Source: Geobacillus icigianus
Lineage (GTDB): Bacteria > Bacillota > Bacilli > Bacillales > Anoxybacillaceae
Assembly: GCF_000750005.1 (NCBI RefSeq)
Contig: NZ_JPYA01000004.1
Coordinates: 1-32,189 of the forward strand
DNA: 32,189 nt
Direction: 5' to 3'
Of this stretch, positions 7,122 through 15,384 are shown in pieces. Under the pieces are notes generated by a model, which was not told the origin of the DNA, made no database searches, and saw only the letters and a program-made list of their open reading frames with translations. Positions within the stretch are counted from its first letter, which is position 1. Every line of letters begins with the position of its first letter. A program made the position numbers and the translations under genes.

Positions 7122-8699
7122 GGAAGCGGAGGCTTTTGCCAGCTGAAGCGCACGGTAAACGTTAATCAACCCATAACCATAATACGGGTCTTTTCCGCGG
7201 TCGCCTAAATCGACGGCGCTCTGAATGATCACGCGGCGCACCTCGTCGTTGGTGAGGCGCGGGTTGATAGAGCGGATCAAAGCGGCGAGCGCGGCGACGT
7301 GTGGCGCGGCCATCGACGTGCCGGAAAGGGCGGCGTACCGGTGTCCGGCAAACGTGCTGGCAATGTTCGTCCCGGGCGCGACGACATCGACATAATCGCC
7401 ATAGTTGGAGTACAACGCGTACGAAAGATCCGGGTCTACCGCCCCGACGCTGATCACTTCCGGGTAAGCGGCCGGAAAGCTCGGCTGGGACGTGCTGTCA
7501 TTGCCGGAAGCGGCCACAAGGACGACATCGTGTTGATCGGCGTAACGAATCGCTTCCTCCAGCACCGAAGAAGGTTGGTAATTGCCAAGGCTCAAATTAA
7601 TGACTTTGGCGCCGTGATCGACCGCCCAACGGATTCCTTTCGCCACGTCAATGCTTGTTCCATAGCCATCGGCGTTCAATGCCTTAACGGGCAGAATCGG
7701 GTTCAGCCAAGTCATGCCAGCAATCCCCTCGCCGTTGTTTGGCTGTGAGGCGATGATGCCAGCAACATGGGTGCCATGACCGTTTTCGTCTGCCGGCAAA
7801 CGATCGTTGGCCAACACGTTGTACCCGGGACCGAGGCGGCGGGCCAAATCGGGATGAGTCAAATCGACGCCGCTGTCAATCACGGCGACAGGTACGGTTC
7901 GTCTGCCGCGCGACAACGTCCAACCCGCTTCCGTAGCAATGGCGGGCAAATTCCATTGATAGCGGGCGTAAAACGAATCGTTTGGCCTTTCCACTGCTTC
8001 TCGAAGGTCATTTTGCATGTAAATGTAGTTCGGTTCGCAATAGTCGACCGCTGGAATCGTGCGGAAATAGCGGCGCATCTCTTCATATGTCCGCTCGCGC
8101 GAACGGAAGACAAACACGTGATCAAACTGTTGAACAAGCCGTCCGGCAACGGCGGCCTCGATTTGCGCAAGCTCGCGATCGGTCGGCATCGTCCGGAAAC
8201 GGACGATGATGTCGTTTGCAAAATAGTGGCTTCGGTCGCCGCGGCGGTTGTGGCGGATTTCCCGAATGCGCGGGTGCCCGTTCAATCGCTGTTTCAGCTG
8301 TTCGCCTGCGCTGAGACTGTCCAAGGTGACGACGGTCGGGTGAGTGCGCCTGTCTTTGGTGTCAAACGGCTCAAGCCGCGGTGGGGCCGGGGCGTTCTGT
8401 TCGGTCGCCGGCCGGTGGAAACTAATGGCGGCGATGACGACCAAAGCTGCGGCTGCACTCAAGACTGCCTCTCTCTTCCATCGGCGATGCATGGTGTTCA
8501 CCTCCTCGTTTGTTTCCATCTTGAGCGCCAGCGAGTAAAATCGGTACGTCAAGCCGAGCCATGTCCGTTCAGACTGAACGGTATCAGGATGATGGCGGAT
8601 CAGCTCAGCCAGCTCGGCGAATGAATGGGTTTCCTGACCAACCCATTCGCGAACGGCGCCTGCTGCCTGTTCCAACCAGCGCTTCCATTGCGATTTCAT
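7119..8699 (-). CDS. Membrane-anchored subtilisin-like serine protease (S8 family)
   Basis: This 526-residue protein has four parts: a cytosolic N-terminal segment of about 70 residues; one hydrophobic helix near 79-93 (VLSAAAALVVIAAISF); a propeptide-like region near 155-230 (NDIIVRF...VDYCEPNYIY); and a full S8 catalytic domain. The triad is complete: Asp 275 in VAVIDSGVDLTHPD, His 308 in NGHGTHVAG and Ser 462 in GTSMAAPH, with the oxyanion Asn 400 in AASGND. The ATG at 8699 overlaps the kinase stop codon as TGATG, implying translational coupling. However, a perfect AGGAGGTGA lies five bases before the in-frame ATG at 8492, which would give a 457-residue protein starting MHRRWKREAVLSAAAALVV, that is, with a signal peptide or anchor. 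Either form puts the protease domain outside the cell. The substrate is unknown. Confidence 0.88.
   Translation of the reverse strand: MKSQWKRWLEQAAGAVREWVGQETHSFAELAELIRHHPDTVQSERTWLGLTYRFYSLALKMETNEEVNTMHRRWKREAVLSAAAALVVIAAISFHRPATEQNAPAPPRLEPFDTKDRRTHPTVVTLDSLSAGEQLKQRLNGHPRIREIRHNRRGDRSHYFANDIIVRFRTMPTDRELAQIEAAVAGRLVQQFDHVFVFRSRERTYEEMRRYFRTIPAVDYCEPNYIYMQNDLREAVERPNDSFYARYQWNLPAIATEAGWTLSRGRRTVPVAVIDSGVDLTHPDLARRLGPGYNVLANDRLPADENGHGTHVAGIIASQPNNGEGIAGMTWLNPILPVKALNADGYGTSIDVAKGIRWAVDHGAKVINLSLGNYQPSSVLEEAIRYADQHDVVLVAASGNDSTSQPSFPAAYPEVISVGAVDPDLSYALYSNYGDYVDVVAPGTNIASTFAGHRYAALSGTSMAAPHVAALAALIRSINPRLTNDEVRRVIIQSAVDLGDRGKDPYYGYGLINVYRALQLAKASAS
8490..8506 (-). promoter_or_regulatory. 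Perfect internal Shine-Dalgarno and start codon inside the protease gene
   Basis: On the minus strand AGGAGGTGA (8506-8498) is followed by five bases and ATG (8492-8490), in frame with the protease and directly before its hydrophobic helix. This is the best ribosome binding site of the locus and suggests a second or main translation start. Confidence 0.7.
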
Positions 8700-9847
8700 C
8701 AGCATCCCCTTTTTTCATCCATCATGCCCAATCGGAAGGGGGATGATGCAGGAAGACGAATCGAAAACGTTGTCCTATTGGCGTTGGAAAAGCAGCAAAT
8801 ATCCCCGCCATGGTCCGCGATGATGTTTTTGCAAATGTAAAGGCCGATGCCCGTTCCTAATTTTTTGGTCGTAAAAAACGGCTCAAAAATAGTCTCGACG
8901 ATATCGGCGGGGATGGCCGGGCCGTTGTTGGCGATGTCAATGATGATATCCGCATCTTGACGGCGGGCGACAATTTCGATACGGCGCGGTTTTTCCTTTT
9001 CTTTTACCGCTTCGATCGAATTGAGCAAAATGTTGACTACGACTTGGCGAATCTGATCTTTATAGGCGAAAATATGTATCGATTCATCGATCGCCAACGA
9101 AATGTTTACATCGCAGTCGACGATCGTCGCGTATAAAAAGTCGATGATTTCCTCTAACAGTCGGCGCAGTGAAAACGTTTCCTTTTCACTTTCGACAATT
9201 TCTTTGCGTGAGGCATGCAGAAACTGTGAAATGCGAAATTTCAGCTGCTGCAATTCATGGTCGATAATGTCTAAGTAGGGAAGATCGGGATGTTCAAACT
9301 TTAGCAGCTGAATGAACCCGATAACAGCGGTCAATGGGTTGCGAAATTCATGGACAAAGCTCGATGACATTTGCCCGAGCAAGGTCAGTCGGTCTTGATG
9401 CGACCGGGCAATGAGCATGTTTTTTTCGCGCAGCTCCTTCTCTTTTAGTTCGCTGTATTTCGTGACGGCATGAAACAAAAATTGGTCAAACAGTTCGTTT
9501 AAATGGCCGATGAGCGGTGCGAGCGCGCTGATGGATAGCGGCGCGGTCAACGCATGATGGATGACGAGCCGCCGACCTAGATTGACATTGTAGACGAGCG
9601 CGCCGATGCCGGCGTTCATTTCTGCCCGTTCCTTGGCGATTTTGTTGGCTAGGCACTCCACTGCCTCGCTGGACGGCGAACGGAGCAGCGCCTCTTTGAC
9701 AAGTTCAAATACGGCTAGTCCGTTTTGCTCGGCAAGATCGATATATTTATCATCTTTGGCAATTTTCATCTGTTGCCGCCATTCGACCAGAAAGCAGGGC
9801 AACTGGGCTTCCAAATGGGTGACGAGCTGCTGTGCGATCGTTGCCAA
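8699..9847 (-). CDS. Cytosolic sensor histidine kinase
   Basis: This 382-residue kinase has no membrane segment. Residues 1-130 form a helical N-terminal sensor region that recalls the HisK_N/RsbR-N type (inference). A short coiled coil ([19 protein letters not shown]) leads to the dimerisation domain with phospho-acceptor His in [20 protein letters not shown], the pattern of Bacillus sporulation-type kinases. The ATPase domain has the N box ([16 protein letters not shown]), G1 ([11 protein letters not shown]), F box (IFEPFFTTK) and G2 ([13 protein letters not shown]). The TTG start at 9847 was chosen because GAGGTG lies six bases upstream; a GTG at 9871 lacks a ribosome binding site and lies very near the likely transcription start. 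No response regulator is adjacent, so it may be an orphan kinase feeding a distant regulator such as the sporulation phosphorelay. The protease gene overlaps its stop codon. Confidence 0.88.
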   Translation of the reverse strand: MATIAQQLVTHLEAQLPCFLVEWRQQMKIAKDDKYIDLAEQNGLAVFELVKEALLRSPSSEAVECLANKIAKERAEMNAGIGALVYNVNLGRRLVIHHALTAPLSISALAPLIGHLNELFDQFLFHAVTKYSELKEKELREKNMLIARSHQDRLTLLGQMSSSFVHEFRNPLTAVIGFIQLLKFEHPDLPYLDIIDHELQQLKFRISQFLHASRKEIVESEKETFSLRRLLEEIIDFLYATIVDCDVNISLAIDESIHIFAYKDQIRQVVVNILLNSIEAVKEKEKPRRIEIVARRQDADIIIDIANNGPAIPADIVETIFEPFFTTKKLGTGIGLYICKNIIADHGGDICCFSNANRTTFSIRLPASSPFRLGMMDEKRGC

Positions 9848-9885
9848 AAAGGCCACCTCACTTTCGATCACGTGCTGTTACTTTC

Positions 9886-9914
9886 ATTATAAGAGGGAAC
9901 ATCGGCCGAGAACA
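9886..9914 (-). promoter_or_regulatory. -10 box upstream of the kinase-protease operon
   Basis: On the minus strand a perfect TATAAT (9891-9886) lies about 40 bases before the TTG start. The -35 region at 17 bases is poor (TGTTCT), so activation or another sigma factor is possible. Confidence 0.45.
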
Positions 9915-9966
9915 GGGGGAAAATCGTCTGTGCGCTGCGCACGGCACTTTGGCGACAAAGCAGGGG

Positions 9967-10100
9967 GAAGGTGGTGATATAAGGAAGCAGGCCGCTTACC
10001 AACCTCGTTTCTCAAATCGAAAAACCCTGTCGCATCAGAATGGCCTTTCACACCTTCCCCCATCGTTTAAAAGAAACATCCGTTTTTCACGAGCCATAGG
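9967..10100 (+). repeat. MITE-like interspersed repeat, copy 2
   Basis: This copy aligns along its length with copy 1: AAGGTGGTGATAT start, GTTTCTCAAATCGAAA, CGCATCAGAATGGCCTTTCAC, CCTTCCCCC and CCGTTTTTCAC near the end. The terminal inverted repeat is more decayed than in copies 1 and 3. It fills most of the gap between the kinase and the cysteine synthase-like gene. Confidence 0.65.
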
Positions 10101-10140
10101 GGAATGTCTATGTCCGCTGCCATGAAACAGCGCCGATGGT

Positions 10141-10170
10141 TTGAATAAACAAGGACGCATCATGTATAAT
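10141..10170 (+). promoter_or_regulatory. Sigma-A promoter of the cysteine synthase-like gene
   Basis: TTGAAT at 10141-10146 and perfect TATAAT at 10165-10170, 18-base spacer, 40 bases before the GTG start. Confidence 0.7.
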
Positions 10171-10210
10171 GAAACAGTCAGAAATCTCTTTCAAAAGGTT
10201 GGGGAATGCT

Positions 10211-11134
10211 GTGAAACTGTATGAGTCCATTTTGGATTTGATCGGCGGCACGCCGATGGTCAGGCTGCGCCGCCTTCCGGACCCGAACGGGGCGGATGTA
10301 TACATAAAGCTTGAATCGTTTAACCCAGGTGGCAGTGTCAAAGATCGGCCGGCTTGGGAAATGATCCGCCGCGCCGAGGCGGAAGGGAAAATTGCGCCGG
10401 GAAAAAGCACGATCATTGAACCGACATCTGGCAACACCGGCATCGGCTTGGCGATGGTGTGCGCCGCCCGCGGGTATCGCTGCATCATCACGATGCCGGA
10501 GAACGCGACGGTCGAGCGGGTGAAAATTTTAAAGGCGTACGGGGCCGAAGTCTATTTGACGCCGGCGGAGAAACGGATGCAAGGAGCGATCGATGAGGCG
10601 AACCGGCTCGCCCGCGAAATTCCGGACAGCTTCATCCCGATGCAGTTTGAAAATCCGGCCAATCCGGACGCGCATCGGCATACGACGGCGGTGGAAATTT
10701 ACGAAGCGTTCGCTGGGCGGCTCGATGCGTTCGTGCTCACCGCCGGCACCGGGGGAACGGTGACGGGAACAGGAGAAGAATTGAAAAAGCGGATCCCGAA
10801 TTTGCGCATTTATGTCGTTGAACCGTACGGCTCGCCCGTCTTGTCGGGCGGCAAGCCGGGGCCGCACAAAATTCCCGGCACGGGTCCGGGGTTTATCCCG
10901 AAAATTTTAAACCGCTCGATTTATGATGACATTTTTTTGATCAAAGATGAGGATGCCCAGCAGATGGCGCGCAAACTGGCGGCGAAGGAAGGCGTGTTGG
11001 TCGGCGCTTCGGCCGCGGCGAGCGCCTATTACGCCATCAAAGTGGCCGAGCAGCTCCCGAAAGGCGCCCGCGTCCTTTGCATGGCGCCGGACTCCGGCGA
11101 GCGGTATTTGTCATCTGATTTATTTGCCGATTAA
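10211..11134 (+). CDS. Cysteine synthase-like PLP enzyme (YtkP-like)
   Basis: This 307-residue protein belongs to the fold-type II PLP family that makes cysteine from O-acetylserine and sulfide. It shows IGGTPMVRL near residue 11, the PLP lysine in NPGGSVKDR (Lys 44), the substrate loop EPTSGNTGIGLA, the phosphate-binding GTGGTVTGTG, and the late serine segment APDSGERY. Length is normal. The GTG at 10211 gives MKLYESILDLIGGTP, which starts just as the family does; GGTTGGGG lies upstream at acceptable spacing, and a promoter with TATAAT ends 40 bases before it. It resembles B. subtilis YtkP more than the main CysK, which is an impression from the sequence. It is a single gene with a terminator. 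Cystathionine beta-synthase-like activity cannot be ruled out. Confidence 0.85.
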   Translation: MKLYESILDLIGGTPMVRLRRLPDPNGADVYIKLESFNPGGSVKDRPAWEMIRRAEAEGKIAPGKSTIIEPTSGNTGIGLAMVCAARGYRCIITMPENATVERVKILKAYGAEVYLTPAEKRMQGAIDEANRLAREIPDSFIPMQFENPANPDAHRHTTAVEIYEAFAGRLDAFVLTAGTGGTVTGTGEELKKRIPNLRIYVVEPYGSPVLSGGKPGPHKIPGTGPGFIPKILNRSIYDDIFLIKDEDAQQMARKLAAKEGVLVGASAAASAYYAIKVAEQLPKGARVLCMAPDSGERYLSSDLFAD

Positions 11135-11190
11135 GCGAAGGGCGCAAAAGATGACGGCACGTTTCCTTGCCGTTCGTGGGCAAGCGAAGA

Positions 11191-11224
11191 ATTCCTCTCC
11201 GCCAAACAGGAGAGGAATGTTTTT
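11191..11224 (+). terminator. Intrinsic terminator after the cysteine synthase-like gene
   Basis: ATTCCTCTCC (11191-11200) and GGAGAGGAAT (11209-11218) form a perfect 10-bp stem with an 8-base loop, followed by GTTTTTG. Confidence 0.88.
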
Positions 11225-11379
11225 GTTTGCCGTTTCTTCGTTTATCAATCGTAAAGCGGCTGTTGCTGTCCCTTTTTGCCCAAGCGCCGCCCTCAAATCG
11301 TTCGGTAACGGTCGCTCACTAAAGGCGGAGGGAAGTGTTCCATTTGGCTTCGGGAGGACAACAAGGGAAGAACAACCTG

Positions 11380-12504
11380 ATGCGCATCGCCTTGACGTTT
11401 GTGATCGCAGCGTCAGGCGGCATCGGATTTGCACTTTTGCGCGTCCCGCTTCACTGGGTGCTTGGTCCGGCGGCGGTGTTGCTGATAGCGGAGCATTTTT
11501 TGAAAGGCAAGCTGTATTGGCCGATGGCGATTCGCAACGCCGGGCTCATCCCGATCGGCTATACGCTCGGCACATCGATGACGGCGGCGACGCTCGCTGA
11601 GATGGGCCGACAGCTGCCGTCAATGTTGTTGGCGACAGTGTTGATTTTATTGTTTAGCTTTCTGCTCTCTTGTGCGGCGGCGCGCATAACCGGCATTCCG
11701 CTCCGCTCGATCGTCACCGGCAGCATCCCTGGCGGGTTGTCGCAAATGCTCGTTCTCGGCGAAGAGCTAAAAGGAGTCGACATAACGGTCGTGACGCTCT
11801 TTCAAGTGACGCGCCTTATGGGCGTTGTCTTTCTTGTTCCGCTTATCGCTTTAGGCCCGATGTTTTCCGGCAGCTCCGGAGCGGCTGCGGATGCTGGAAC
11901 CGAGCAAGGGCCGGATTGGACGGTGGGCCTTGCTTTATTGTATTTCATCGTTACCGTTGCCGGCGCACTCGTTGGCAAGCGCCTAAAACTGCCGACCGCG
12001 TATTTGCTTGGCCCGATCATCGGGACGGCGGCGCTGGTGATCGCTGGGGTGCCGGCGCCGGACTTGCCGGCGCCGATATTGGACATCGCGCAAATGACGA
12101 TGGGGGCGTATCTCGGTTTCACGCTTAAGCCGGCTGGTATGAAGGAGAAACGGAACATGATGCTTGCGGCGGCTTCCACCGGTTTTTTCCTTATTTTGTT
12201 TTCTATGGCTTCCGCGTTTGTGCTGACAAGCTGGCACGGTGTCCCTTATTTGACCGCCTTCATCGCTTTGGCGCCAGGCGGCATGGATCAGATGGGGATT
12301 TTGGCGCAGGAAGCGCGCGCGAGCCTTGCGATCGTGACGAGCTACCAAATGTTCCGCATTTTCTTCATCCTGTTCGTCGTCCCGCCAGTGCTGAAAAAAC
12401 TGTTCGCGACCCGCTGGTTTCAACGGATCGAACGTTGGCCAATGCGGGGCGGCGGAGAAGGATGGCGCGATGGCTATGGCGGCGGAAAAAAGAGGGGACT
12501 GTGA
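11380..12504 (+). CDS. AbrB-family membrane protein
   Basis: This 374-residue polytopic protein consists of two similar halves of about 155 residues, the layout of the AbrB/ammonia monooxygenase-related family (PF05145). Repeat signatures are WVLGPAAVLLIAEHF and TAYLLGPIIGTAALVIAG, each followed by GYTLGTSMT or GAYLGFTLKP, and the paired SIPGGLSQMLVLGEEL and LAPGGMDQMGILAQEA. The matching PGG-Q/M motifs in the two halves are good evidence for an internal duplication. It is not related to the DNA-binding AbrB of B. subtilis despite the name. Function in the family is unclear; a transporter is likely. The ATG at 11380 was chosen because MRIALTFVIAASGG begins the first membrane helix and AAGGGAAG lies upstream. 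The charged C-terminal tail is poorly conserved. Confidence 0.85.
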   Translation: MRIALTFVIAASGGIGFALLRVPLHWVLGPAAVLLIAEHFLKGKLYWPMAIRNAGLIPIGYTLGTSMTAATLAEMGRQLPSMLLATVLILLFSFLLSCAAARITGIPLRSIVTGSIPGGLSQMLVLGEELKGVDITVVTLFQVTRLMGVVFLVPLIALGPMFSGSSGAAADAGTEQGPDWTVGLALLYFIVTVAGALVGKRLKLPTAYLLGPIIGTAALVIAGVPAPDLPAPILDIAQMTMGAYLGFTLKPAGMKEKRNMMLAAASTGFFLILFSMASAFVLTSWHGVPYLTAFIALAPGGMDQMGILAQEARASLAIVTSYQMFRIFFILFVVPPVLKKLFATRWFQRIERWPMRGGGEGWRDGYGGGKKRGL

Positions 12505-12528
12505 CAAGAAACAAACATATGTTAAACT
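12501..12528 (+). promoter_or_regulatory. Possible promoter of the Bax inhibitor-1-like gene
   Basis: GTGACA at 12501-12506 and TAAACT at 12523-12528 with a 16-base spacer, 24 bases before the start codon. The -35 box overlaps the end of the preceding gene. Confidence 0.4.
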
Positions 12529-12552
12529 AGAAAGAAAAAGGAGGGGGTTGCC

Positions 12553-13191
12553 ATGAATCATTCGACCGTTTATCGTCCGCACAGCCCGGTGGCGAAGTTG
12601 GCGGTTTCATTTCTCGCGGCGTTGGCCGTCGCGACCGCAGGGCTGTACGCCGGGCAATGGGTGCCGGCCGGCCTTTATTTGCCGCTTTATGCGCTTGAAC
12701 TCATTTTGCTTTTGGTGATGATCTTCGCCCGCAGCAAAAAAGCGGTCGGCTATCCGCTCATGTTTGCCTTTATGTTTGTCTCGGGGGCGACGCTTTATCC
12801 GCTCATCGGCTATTACATTTCCATCATCGGCGCGGCGGCGGTGTTCAAAGCGTTTGCCCTAGCGGTGGTCTCGTTTACGGGCGTTGCCATTTACGCGGCG
12901 CGAACGAAAGAAGATTTTTCGTTCCTCGGCGGATTTTTGATGCTTGGCGCGTTTGCGCTCCTTGGCTTGTTGATCATTCAATGGTTCATCCCGTTCTCGA
13001 GCGTCGGGCAAATGGGAGTGGCGGCGTTAGGGATTTTGATTTTCCTTGGCTTTACGATTTACGACATCAACCGTTTGGCCCGCTATGGCTTTACGGAAGC
13101 GGACATTCCGATGATTGTCGTCAATATTTACCTTGATTTCATCAACTTGTTTGTCTACATTTTGCGTTTTTTCGCCAGCGATGACGATTGA
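12553..13191 (+). CDS. Bax inhibitor-1 family membrane protein (YetJ-like)
   Basis: This 212-residue protein has seven hydrophobic segments and matches the bacterial Bax inhibitor-1/YccA group, whose B. subtilis member YetJ is a pH-sensitive calcium leak channel. Supporting motifs are SGATLYPLIGYY in the middle, FLGFTIYDINRLARYG between helices six and seven, and the ending YLDFINLFVYILRFFASDDD, where acidic residues after the last helix are part of the pH sensor in YetJ. Length is normal. ATG 12553 is preceded by AAAGGAGGGGG at good spacing. It sits 48 bases after the AbrB-like gene with a possible promoter between, so it may be read alone or from upstream. A strong terminator follows directly. 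Confidence 0.9.
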   Translation: MNHSTVYRPHSPVAKLAVSFLAALAVATAGLYAGQWVPAGLYLPLYALELILLLVMIFARSKKAVGYPLMFAFMFVSGATLYPLIGYYISIIGAAAVFKAFALAVVSFTGVAIYAARTKEDFSFLGGFLMLGAFALLGLLIIQWFIPFSSVGQMGVAALGILIFLGFTIYDINRLARYGFTEADIPMIVVNIYLDFINLFVYILRFFASDDD

Positions 13192-13197
13192 GCATCG

Positions 13198-13230
13198 AAA
13201 AGGGCTGCCAAAAGGAGCAGCCCTTTTTTT
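13198..13230 (+). terminator. Intrinsic terminator after the Bax inhibitor-1-like gene
   Basis: AAAAGGGCTGC (13198-13208) pairs with GCAGCCCTTTT (13217-13227), followed by further T residues. Confidence 0.93.
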
Positions 13231-13248
13231 CTATGACGAGGGCACGGA

Positions 13249-13515
13249 TCAAAGCGGCAAGTCGCGCTTGGCAAACAGGCCAATCCCTGCCGTATAGCCG
13301 AGGGTGCCGAGCGCGAATAACAACAGGGAGACAGGGAGCCATTCCGCTTGGCCTTGGGCGATGTTTCCAGGCTCGAAGGCGGCAAAGATCGATCCATATC
13401 GGAGCCATTCGGCTTTCTCGGCCAGCTTGCCGATGAGATCCAAGCTGTAAAACAGAACGGTGGCTCCGCCGGATAACGACAGCGCTCGTTTTTCGTCATT
13501 CGAGGCGCTGTTGCT
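13249..13515 (-). pseudogene. 3' remnant of an ABC-2 type transporter permease gene
   Basis: The minus-strand frame is open from 13515 to the stop at 13249 and encodes about 88 residues with no proper start. The readable part contains ASNDEKRALSLSGGATVLFY, then IGKLAEKAEWLRYGSIF, a hydrophobic helix, and the ending YTAGIGLFAKRDLPL. The final KRDLPL after a membrane helix and the FEPG-type loop before it are typical of C termini of ABC-2 permeases. The upstream frame closes at a TAA (13516-13518), exactly where a plus-strand TetR-like fragment begins. A TTG at 13443 could in principle start a 64-residue peptide but has no clear ribosome binding site. Best read as a decayed gene whose 5' part was lost in a deletion. 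The exact transporter type cannot be told. Confidence 0.65.
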
Positions 13516-13633
13516 TTACTTGAACGGATGGCGGGAGCTGTCGGAAAAAATTCCCCCTTCCTTGTATAACGAGCGATTGGTCGAAGACATGGTGCGGCTC
13601 TTTTTTTACGGTGTGAAAGGGGAGACGCGGTGA
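13499..13633 (+). pseudogene. 3' remnant of a TetR-family regulator gene
   Basis: The plus-strand frame from about 13499 to TGA 13631-13633 reads FEALLLYLNGWRELSEKI followed by PPSLYNERLVEDMVRLFFYG and VKGETR. This has the look of the last helix of a TetR/AcrR-type ligand domain, where LFFYG near the end is common. No start codon, ribosome binding site or HTH domain precedes it; instead the minus-strand permease remnant abuts it. TetR regulators are often divergent from ABC transporters, so I infer that one deletion removed the 5' halves of both genes plus anything between. The junction would be near 13495-13518. Confidence 0.55.
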
Positions 13634-13696
13634 AGCAGGAATCGGCGGGGAGTGAGGAGAATAACAAAAAAGAACAAAGGGGGAAGGAGTCACAGG

Positions 13697-14491
13697 ATGA
13701 AGTTTGCCGTCAATGTATCGACCGTGTTTACGGAGACGCCGTTTCTCGCCCGGTTTGCCAAGGCAAGGCAGCACGGATTTTCATTGGTAGAGTGCCAGTT
13801 TCCGTATGCGGCGGCGCCGGAGGCGATTGCTTGTGAGTTGGCAGCACACGAACTGTCGCTTCTGTTGATCAATTTGCCAGCGGGCGATTGGGAAAAGGGG
13901 GAGCGCGGACTCGCGATTTTTCCCGATCGTCATGAAGCGTTTCAGCGGGCGCTGGAAGAGGGGCTGCGCTATGCGGTTGAGCTTGGCGTGCCGCATCTTC
14001 ATTGCATGGCTGGAGTTGTGCCGAAGGAGATGGCGCGCGAGCAGGCGAAGGAAACGTATATGCGCCGCATCGACGAAGCGGCAGCAGCGCTTGCGGTTCA
14101 TGGGTTGACGCTGATGATTGAACCGATCAATCCGTTCGATATGCCCGGCTACTTTTTAACGGACATTGCCGAAGCAGCGGCGATCATCCGCGATCTCGGC
14201 CGGCCGAACATCAAGCTGCAGTATGACATCTATCATATGGCGCGGCTTGGCTTCGATGTGGCGGCCACGTTTGCTGCTTACGAGCCGCTCATTGCCCATG
14301 TCCAATTCGCCGATGCCCCCGGGCGGCACGAGCCGGGGACGGGGGCGCTGCCGTATCGCGAGATGTTCGCCTTTTTGCAAAAGCGCGGCTACAATGGAGC
14401 GATTGGCCTTGAGTACATTCCATCGCGGGAAAGCAGCGAAAGTTTGGGCTGGTATGAGGAATATCGTCGTCAGGAAGGAGGAGGACGATGA
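13697..14491 (+). CDS. hyi: Hydroxypyruvate isomerase-like TIM-barrel protein
   Basis: Hyi interconverts hydroxypyruvate and tartronate semialdehyde; related proteins isomerise other 2-oxo acid sugars. This 264-residue xylose isomerase-like barrel begins MKFAVNVSTVFTETPFLARF, and carries ECQFPY, LLINLPAGDW, HCMAGVVP, the metal-binding Glu in LMIEPINPFDMPGYFL, QYDIYHMARLG, HVQFADAPGRHEPGTGALPY and the late Glu in GLEYIPS. All are family positions and both catalytic Glu are present. ATG 13697 has GGAAGGAG eight bases upstream. The next gene, a GarR-like reductase, overlaps it as ATGA, so the two are coupled. The pairing supports a role in glyoxylate-derived C3 metabolism, but no glyoxylate carboligase (gcl) lies nearby, so a role in four-carbon acid-sugar breakdown (OtnI-like) remains possible. 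Confidence 0.82.
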   Translation: MKFAVNVSTVFTETPFLARFAKARQHGFSLVECQFPYAAAPEAIACELAAHELSLLLINLPAGDWEKGERGLAIFPDRHEAFQRALEEGLRYAVELGVPHLHCMAGVVPKEMAREQAKETYMRRIDEAAAALAVHGLTLMIEPINPFDMPGYFLTDIAEAAAIIRDLGRPNIKLQYDIYHMARLGFDVAATFAAYEPLIAHVQFADAPGRHEPGTGALPYREMFAFLQKRGYNGAIGLEYIPSRESSESLGWYEEYRRQEGGGR

Positions 14492-15384
14492 TACGCGTCG
14501 GCTTTATCGGCTTGGGCGTGATGGGCTCGCGCATGGCCAGACGCCTGCTGGAAGCGGGATTCAATGTCACGGTGTACAACCGTACGCCAGAAAAAGCGGT
14601 TCCGCTTGTCAACCTTGGTGCCCGACAGGCGGCGACAGTGGCAGAACTGGCCGGCGGGGCGGATGTCATTTGCACATGCTTGTCGATGCCGGATGATGTC
14701 ATCAATATGTACACAGGGGAAGGCGGCATTCTCGAGGCGGCCCGTCCGGGAACGGTTTGCCTCGATTTTACAACCGTAGGCCCCAAGACGAGCCGGCTTG
14801 TGGCCGAACAGGCCCGTCAGCGCGGCGTCGCCTATTTGGATGCGCCGGTCAGCGGCGGGCCGGAAGGGGCGGAACAAGGAACGCTCACGATGATGGTCGG
14901 CGGCGATCAAGCGGCGTGGGAGCAGGTGCGCCCGCTGCTTGGCGCGTTGGGAAAAACGGTCGAATATTTAGGAGAAAGCGGCGCCGGCAGCGCAGCCAAA
15001 GCGATCAACCAGTACTTGGTCGCCGTCCATTCGGTCGCCGCGGCGGAAGCGATGGTCGCCGGCGTCGCTTACGGGCTCGACGCCGGGAAGCTGTATCGGC
15101 TATTAAAAGAAAGCTACGGAGACAGCCGGATGCTGCGCCGCCATATGGAGCAGTTTGTGCTGCCGCGTCGATTCACTCCCGGCGGGGCGGTGAAATACGT
15201 ACATAAAGACGTGCGCTTGGCGAACGAGTTGATGGATGAAATCGGCCTCGGCCGCCGGCTCGGCATTCCAGCAGAAAAAGCGTTTGCCGAAGCCATCGCC
15301 GCCGGACTGGCCGATTTGGATATGTCAGCCGTCATCCAGCTGCTCGAGCAGCGAGTTGGCGTGATGGTGAAAGAGACAGAATGA
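14488..15384 (+). CDS. garR: 2-hydroxy-3-oxopropionate (tartronate semialdehyde) reductase-like
   Basis: This 298-residue beta-hydroxyacid dehydrogenase reduces tartronate semialdehyde to glycerate with NAD(P)H, or acts on a related 3-hydroxyacid. The Rossmann motif GFIGLGVMGSRMA is at residues 5-17, the substrate motif DAPVSGGPEGAEQGTL near 125, and the catalytic Lys lies in GAGSAAKAINQYL near 170. The C-terminal helical domain includes KDVRLANELMDEIG. Length is typical. Its ATG overlaps the hyi stop codon (ATGA), so translation is coupled, and the two likely work in sequence. Relatives such as 3-hydroxyisobutyrate dehydrogenase share all these motifs; the hyi neighbour is the reason for choosing GarR. 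A short 18-codon frame overlaps its own stop codon, also as ATGA. Confidence 0.8.
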   Translation: MIRVGFIGLGVMGSRMARRLLEAGFNVTVYNRTPEKAVPLVNLGARQAATVAELAGGADVICTCLSMPDDVINMYTGEGGILEAARPGTVCLDFTTVGPKTSRLVAEQARQRGVAYLDAPVSGGPEGAEQGTLTMMVGGDQAAWEQVRPLLGALGKTVEYLGESGAGSAAKAINQYLVAVHSVAAAEAMVAGVAYGLDAGKLYRLLKESYGDSRMLRRHMEQFVLPRRFTPGGAVKYVHKDVRLANELMDEIGLGRRLGIPAEKAFAEAIAAGLADLDMSAVIQLLEQRVGVMVKETE

